A stretch of 64,000 nucleotides of DNA from Trifolium pratense (lineage: Eukaryota; Streptophyta; Magnoliopsida; Fabales; Fabaceae). The notes under the pieces were generated by a model. It worked only from the letters and a program-made list of their open reading frames with translations. It was not told the DNA's origin and made no database searches. The translations under genes and the position numbers were made by a program. The stretch lies in assembly GCF_020283565.1 (NCBI RefSeq), contig NC_060061.1, positions 13,429,362 through 13,493,361 of the forward strand, given 5' to 3'. Positions 60,301 through 64,000 of this stretch are shown here, one piece after another (the stretch's first letter is position 1; each line of letters begins with the position of its first letter).

Positions 60301-62254
60301 CACCAGTCATGTGTCTGGAACAACCACTATCAAAGTACCAGTCTTCTTTTGATGAGGCTCTGAGTGACGTATGGGCAATCAGACTTTTCCCACTACTTTC
60401 AGCTGTATACTCCTTGGTATTGGTTGTATCATCTTTTTGCTTCCATTCCATCCTTGTTTTAGTCATGGATGGATCAGACTCTTGTGGAAATTCACTTGGA
60501 TACCCATACAATTTGTAGCAGTAGGGCCTTATGTGCCCCTTTCTTCCACAGTGGTGACATCTCCATGAGTGGTACCTGCTTCTAGGTCTAGGTATAAATC
60601 TAGGTCTCTGCCATCTTTGCTGATGTGGTGCCACATGTGGTAACAGTTGTCTCTGCTGTCTAGGACACAAGTGTGGCGACATCCTGGCATGCATTTTTGG
60701 AGAAGGTTGTTTACTCATCTCAGGCATATATTTCCCTTCTTTGTTGTAATCCATAATCCTATTAACATTTTTGTACTCGTACCCAATGCCTGTTTTTGAT
60801 CTACTAGGAGTAGGCAAAGTTTCCAGGATTTCATCTAGATCACTTCCTTTGAATAGCCTAAGAACATGTTTCTTTAAATTCTCAAGATGAGAGTTTAATT
60901 CAGTTACCTCTTCATTCAGATGGGCTATCTCAGTCAGTTGTTTGATCTTGTCTGCTTCTAAGTTGATAATAGTTGCCTTTTGTTCCTCAATGATCTTTAA
61001 ACTATCTTCCCATTTAGTACTGAATTCAGAGATTCTTGACAGATTGGCAGCTCTCTCAGTTTGTAGCTTAGTGATTGTTTCTTTTTGCTCTTCAGAGACT
61101 CTGCAAACTTCTGCACTCTTCAGACACAGCTTTTTATATGATTCAGCAAGTTCATCAAATGTCAGTTCTTCTTCACATGATTCAGTGTCAGATGTGCAAA
61201 CACTTGTCAGTACATGTATAGCCTTTGCAGTATCAGCTTCTCCCTCAGAATCTTCATCTGACCAAGTTACAGTTAACCCTTTCTTCTGTTTCTTCAGGAA
61301 GGTTCCACATTCACTTCTAATGTGACCATAACCTTCACATTCATGGCATTGAACACCTTTATTTGGAGCTGATTTCTCATCTGTTACAGGTTTTCTGAAA
61401 TTCCTGTAAGTGTTGCGACCAATGTCAGCTGCACCTGTCTTAGAGCGTTTGTCCATTCTCTTTAGCACCTTATTAAATTGTTTTCCCAAAAGAACCATTG
61501 CATCAGAGATGCTGTGTTCAGACTCTGTGTCACTCTGTTGATCTTCTTCCTCAGCATTTGAGACAAAAGCAATGCTTTTGTTTTTCTTATCCATCTTTTC
61601 ATTTATAGCTACCTCATAGGTTTGTAGAGAACCAACCAGTTCATCTAACTTCATATCTGTGATGTCCTTTGCCTCCTCTATAGCTGTGACTTTCATGTCA
61701 AACTTCTTAGGTAGAGACCTAAGCATTTTTCTTACCAGCTTTTCTTCAGGTATCTTTTCACCCAAGGCATCAAATTGATTGTCAAAATCAAGTATGGTCA
61801 TGTGAAAATCCTGAATGGTTTCATCATCATTCATTCTTAGATTCTCAAACTTAGTTGTTAGGAGTTGTAGCTTAGACAGCTTCACTTTAGAGGTACCTTC
61901 ATGAACAGTCTCAAGAATTGTCCAAGCTTCCTTAGCACAGACACACTTTTTGATGAGTCTGAATATGTGCTTGTCAACACCATTATATAGCGCATATAAT
62001 GCTTTTGAGTTTGCAAGAGCAAGCTCATCTTCTTCTTTGGACCATTCTTCAGCAGATTTCAACTCAAGAGTTGGTTTACCATCTTTGTCCATCTTCACAG
62101 GTGGAGTCCATCCTCTCAGAATTGTCTTCCATGTCTTGCTATCAATTTGTTTTAGGAAGGCCATCATGCGGGACTTCCAATAGTCATAGTTTGAAGCGCC
62201 AACCAAAAGAGGTGGTCTGGTAACAAAACCTCCTTCTTTGTCCATCCTTGCCAT
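57302..62254 (-). CDS. Sirevirus gag-pol polyprotein
   Basis: An open frame of 1650 codons. Gag occupies about residues 1-320, with [14 protein letters not shown] at 303-316, followed by a coiled coil at about 365-470. A second knuckle, [14 protein letters not shown], is at 566-579. Protease has DSG at about 642. Integrase has the HHCC finger (H770, H775, C804, C807) and D835, D898, E934 with 35 residues between the last two. Reverse transcriptase (about 1165-1400) has the YVDD box at 1335-1338. RNase H begins near YCDADW (about 1497), and the frame ends FENQ. No frameshift or stop separates gag and pol. Two glycines usual in the family are glutamate here ([17 protein letters not shown]), which could lower activity. 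Confidence 0.95.
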   Translation of the reverse strand: MARMDKEGGFVTRPPLLVGASNYDYWKSRMMAFLKQIDSKTWKTILRGWTPPVKMDKDGKPTLELKSAEEWSKEEDELALANSKALYALYNGVDKHIFRLIKKCVCAKEAWTILETVHEGTSKVKLSKLQLLTTKFENLRMNDDETIQDFHMTILDFDNQFDALGEKIPEEKLVRKMLRSLPKKFDMKVTAIEEAKDITDMKLDELVGSLQTYEVAINEKMDKKNKSIAFVSNAEEEDQQSDTESEHSISDAMVLLGKQFNKVLKRMDKRSKTGAADIGRNTYRNFRKPVTDEKSAPNKGVQCHECEGYGHIRSECGTFLKKQKKGLTVTWSDEDSEGEADTAKAIHVLTSVCTSDTESCEEELTFDELAESYKKLCLKSAEVCRVSEEQKETITKLQTERAANLSRISEFSTKWEDSLKIIEEQKATIINLEADKIKQLTEIAHLNEEVTELNSHLENLKKHVLRLFKGSDLDEILETLPTPSRSKTGIGYEYKNVNRIMDYNKEGKYMPEMSKQPSPKMHARMSPHLCPRQQRQLLPHVAPHQQRWQRPRFIPRPRSRYHSWRCHHCGRKGHIRPYCYKLYGYPSEFPQESDPSMTKTRMEWKQKDDTTNTKEYTAESSGKSLIAHTSLRASSKEDWYFDSGCSRHMTGVEKYLKEVKSYATSFVTFGDGAKGEIKGIGRLIDHGLPKLENVLLVKGLTANLISISQLCDQGIKVNFTKNECLVSNNEGDILMKGVRSKDNCYLWIPLEEANVSTCLLTKNEEVKLWHQKLGHLNLKSMKRVISEEAVRGLPSLQIQEGNICGECQIGKQTKVSHQKLQHLSTSRVLELLHMDLMGPIQVESLGGKKYVLVIVDDFSRYTWVNFIREKSETFEEFKNLCVQLQKEKDCGIVRIRSDHGKEFENSKFADFCAAEGIIHEFSSPITPQQNGVVERKNRTLQESARVMLHAKNVPYKFWAEAMNTACYIHNRVTLRKGTATTLYELWKNRKPTVKYFHVFGSKCYILADREPRRKLDPKSDEGIFLGYSTNSRAYRVFNSRTRTMMESINVVVDDSDTTSADPAEETDVITPVPTPDDDQTEPEPDQHSESTTEVPRPNKGPSTRTQKNHPLELVIGNPNQGIATRRSKEAISNSCFISKIEPKNVKEALTDEYWINAMQNELTQFKRSEVWDLVPRPDGINVIGTKWVYKNKTDENGDITRNKARLVAQGYTQIEGVDFDETFAPVARLESIRLLLAVACILKFKLYQMDVKSAFLNGYLNEEVYVEQPKGFVDPSFPNHVYKLKKALYGLKQAPRAWYERLTEFLVSHGYKKGGNDKTLFVREEKGKLMIAQIYVDDIVFGGMSRQMVEHFVHQMQSEFEMSLVGELTYFLELQVKQMEDTIFISQEKYARNIVKKFGMEGGSHKRTPAPTHLKLTKDEKGVDVDQSLYRSMIESLLYLTASRPDIMFAVGVCARYQSEPKMSHLTQVKRIFKYVNGTCGYGILYSHGNDSTLIGYCDADWAGSADDRKSTSGACFFLGNNLVSWFRKKQNSVSLSTAEAEYIAAGSSCSQLLWMRQMLKEYSVEQDVMTLYCDNLSTINISKNPIQHSRTKHIDIRHHFIRELVEEKIVTLEHIASEEQLADIFTKALDASQFEKLRGKLGICLFENQ

Positions 62255-62297
62255 AAACGATTTCCCTGGAGCTCACCCTAAAATTCAGAAAAGGGTG

Positions 62298-62312
62298 CCT
62301 GCTCTGATACCA
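62298..62312 (-). other. Sirevirus primer-binding site
   Basis: The minus strand reads TGGTATCAGAGCAGG two bases inside the 5' LTR, complementary to the 3' end of initiator-methionine tRNA, the usual Copia primer. Confidence 0.93.
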
Positions 62313-62314
62313 AT

Positions 62315-63358
62315 TGAAATTCCTGGCACACAGTGGACAGGTGTTGCTCAAGGTGTAGCAACACTTGTCTGTTGTAGACAGATGTTGTCACTGGTGCGCC
62401 AACACTTGTCTATAAACAGAGCAAATAACATAAAACAATACAAACAGTAAAGTAAATAACACACGAGAGTTGTTAACCCAGTTCAGCCTAAAGCCTACTC
62501 TGGGGGATACCAATCCAGGAATGAAGTCCACTATCAGCAGTATTACTTCGAAGCTAAACTCACCCGTTTACAACTTCTCACTTAATCACTACTCAATGAC
62601 CCTTCTACCTAGGAACTCCTAGATATGAGACCCCGTCCCAATTCCCACCTTAACAACACAGACAGCGTTGTTATTCAATTCAACGATTACAAACGGTGGA
62701 GACACACTCCTAAGAAACTAGGATTCACTCTTTGCTTAAAAGCTTGCGAGTAAACCACACAACACAATAGAACAATCTCCGTACTTCAAAGCTTGGGAGA
62801 AGTTCACAATTACAACTCAGTAAAACACAGGTCCTAACCTTGCATCAATGAGATACAAGAAAGGCTCACAATTAACACTCTAAAACCCTAAGAACACACG
62901 CTTTGTAAGAACACGGTTTTAGATCCTTGAAACCATATGCTTGCCTTCGTATTTATAGTAGTAGAATGACTTGGGCTTCAAGACAAAATTAGGGCTTCTA
63001 GAATTGCGGCAGCAGTGATATATTTTTGAAAATAATAGTTATATTTTTGAAACCGCAAAAATATATTTTCCAAAAATATAATTCCTTTGGAAAATAAAAC
63101 TAGGGTTTGGCTGCCTCATGAAACACATTAAACACGTGCGCCTTCCTCTGTAAGAAACCTTGAAACAATTCTTCAAACAGATCTTCAAAAGATTGAGTAG
63201 AAAATAATAACATCCAGCTGGCGCGCGCAGATGCAGAGTCAGGTGTTGTTCCAAAGTGTACCAACATTTGTCACAACACTTGGGGTCAGCACATTTGTCT
63301 CAACACTTGGCTAAAATATGTTTTTGCAAAAATGTAGCCAACTTACAAAAACCCAACA
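62315..63358 (-). repeat. Sirevirus 5' LTR
   Basis: The right-hand LTR on the plus strand, 5' LTR in element orientation. It runs TGAAATTCCTGGC to AACCCAACA on the plus strand, 1044 bp, matching the left LTR almost completely. A TATA-type box and start site are not marked with confidence. Confidence 0.95.
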
Positions 63359-63363
63359 ATAAA

Positions 63364-63720
63364 TAAATGTCAAAATGCATCTATAAGTTCTTTAAGTTTT
63401 ACGTTTGTATCAGATACGTCCTTTAAGGTTTTTAAGTATCTGATAGATCCTTTAAGTTTGACATGTGTCAGATAGATCCTTTAAGTTTTAAGTTTGTATC
63501 AAATAGGTCCTTAAGAAATTTAATAGGACCTATTTGATAAAAAAACTTTAAACTAAAAGGACCGATTTGATACTTAAAAAACTTAAAGGACCCATCTGAT
63601 ACAAATGTAAAACTTAAAGGACTTATCTGATACTTAAAAAACTTAAAGGATTATCAAATACAAACATAAAACTTAAAGGACCTATGGATGCATTTTGTTT
63701 AAATAAATCCATTTTCATGT
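63364..63720. repeat. Foldback MITE, copy B
   Basis: Duplicate of 41145-41460, with CATCTATAAG and CTTAAAGGACCTATGGATGC arms. It follows directly after the Sirevirus target duplication. Confidence 0.8.
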
Positions 63721-64000
63721 TGACGGTGATTTTGCAAGTGCACAGAATCGCTACCAAGTAATAAAGTGATAAGTTTATCGTTCTCCATAGGAATTGTGCC
63801 AAAATGACTAGTTCACTTAGGAATGATTTTGCATTCGCTTTGGTTTAAAGATAGTTGTGCGGGTAAAAGTAAATAACAGGAATTTAAAGGATATAAATTA
63901 AATGACAGAAAAAATAAATAGTGTGTGTGACCACACGGGGTAGTTAAGTGTGGTCGGATCCCTCCCTTACTCCTGCTTGGTGGTTATTCCTTTGTTTTCC
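63721..64000 (+). mobile_element. Solo LTR family L2, copy B, cut by the window end
   Basis: TGACGGTGATTTTGCAAGTG and onwards matches 41466-41745, preceded by CATGT (63716-63720). The 3' part lies outside the window. Confidence 0.85.

Larger units (their letters stand above)
53185..63358 (-). mobile_element. Sirevirus-type Ty1/copia retrotransposon, nearly intact
   Basis: A 10,174-bp element in minus orientation between ATAAA duplications (53180-53184, 63359-63363). NCR3 and NCR2 downstream DNA shows the empty site (GCTTAATAAATAAAT). The two LTRs are each 1044 bp and differ at about five positions by my reading, so insertion was recent. Order on the minus strand: LTR, primer site, gag-pol (1650 codons, open), an extra ORF, repeated polypurine tracts, LTR. 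The size, extra 3' ORF, coiled-coil gag and repeated purine tracts match the Sirevirus (SIRE) lineage. Confidence 0.95.
45721..64000 (+). repeat. Tandem duplication, copy B (contains NCR4), runs off the window
   Basis: Collinear with 33541 onward and still matching copy A at the last base, where solo LTR family L2 begins again at 63721. Private insertions are the Copia-type element (47845-49846), the solo LTR (50571-52093) and the Sirevirus (53185-63358). A (TA)n run lies at about 46143-46174. Confidence 0.85.

Overview
The window looks like nuclear DNA of a legume from the inverted-repeat-lacking clade, most likely Medicago or a close relative. Coding regions are split by GT-AG introns, intergenic DNA is AT-rich and full of plant transposons, and four genes encode nodule-specific cysteine-rich (NCR) peptides, a family known only from that clade. 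The species itself is not proven by the sequence.

Positions 1-20800 are a gene-bearing region. It holds the 3' part of a DExH-box RNA helicase gene (+, ten exons, 393-6456); a decayed GT61 glycosyltransferase gene (-, 7154-9816) with an inverted fragment of a relative at 12046-12664; an intronless multi-pass membrane protein gene (-, 13145-14107); and a complete MSI1 gene (+, five exons, 17106-20586), a WD40 histone-binding subunit of CAF-1 and PRC2-type complexes. Introns and spacers carry Tourist-like MITEs, SINEs, a TRIM element and a solo LTR.

Positions 20800-64000 are repeat-rich and organised around four NCR paralogues (23445, 32053, 40696, 52721). They share a promoter block, a short intron and a four-cysteine mature peptide. 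The last two lie in a tandem duplication: copy A is about 33541-45720 and copy B about 45721 to beyond the window end. The ancestral unit was roughly 8.2 kb. Because the copies are collinear, one often shows the empty site for an insertion in the other. This defines, with target-site duplications, a Helitron (35984-39921), an internally deleted Copia-type element (47845-49846), a solo LTR (50571-52093) and a nearly intact 10.2-kb Sirevirus-type Copia element (53185-63358) with an open 1650-codon gag-pol frame. A further solo LTR (41466-42851) is present in both copies, so it predates the duplication; NCR1 supplies its empty site. LINE, MULE, hAT and gypsy remnants fill the rest.

Each NCR copy differs at its ends. 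NCR1 has the simplest form, NCR2 takes its stop and last 12 codons from an inserted MITE, NCR3 has lost the ancestral start context, and NCR4 has lost the ancestral stop. The most notable structures are the Helitron with two 5' ends, the MITE-derived NCR tail with two extra cysteines, a 5S rRNA fragment joined to a SINE, 63-nt repeat exons in the GT61 gene, and a decayed duplicate exon in an MSI1 intron. I see no clearly new multi-gene system.
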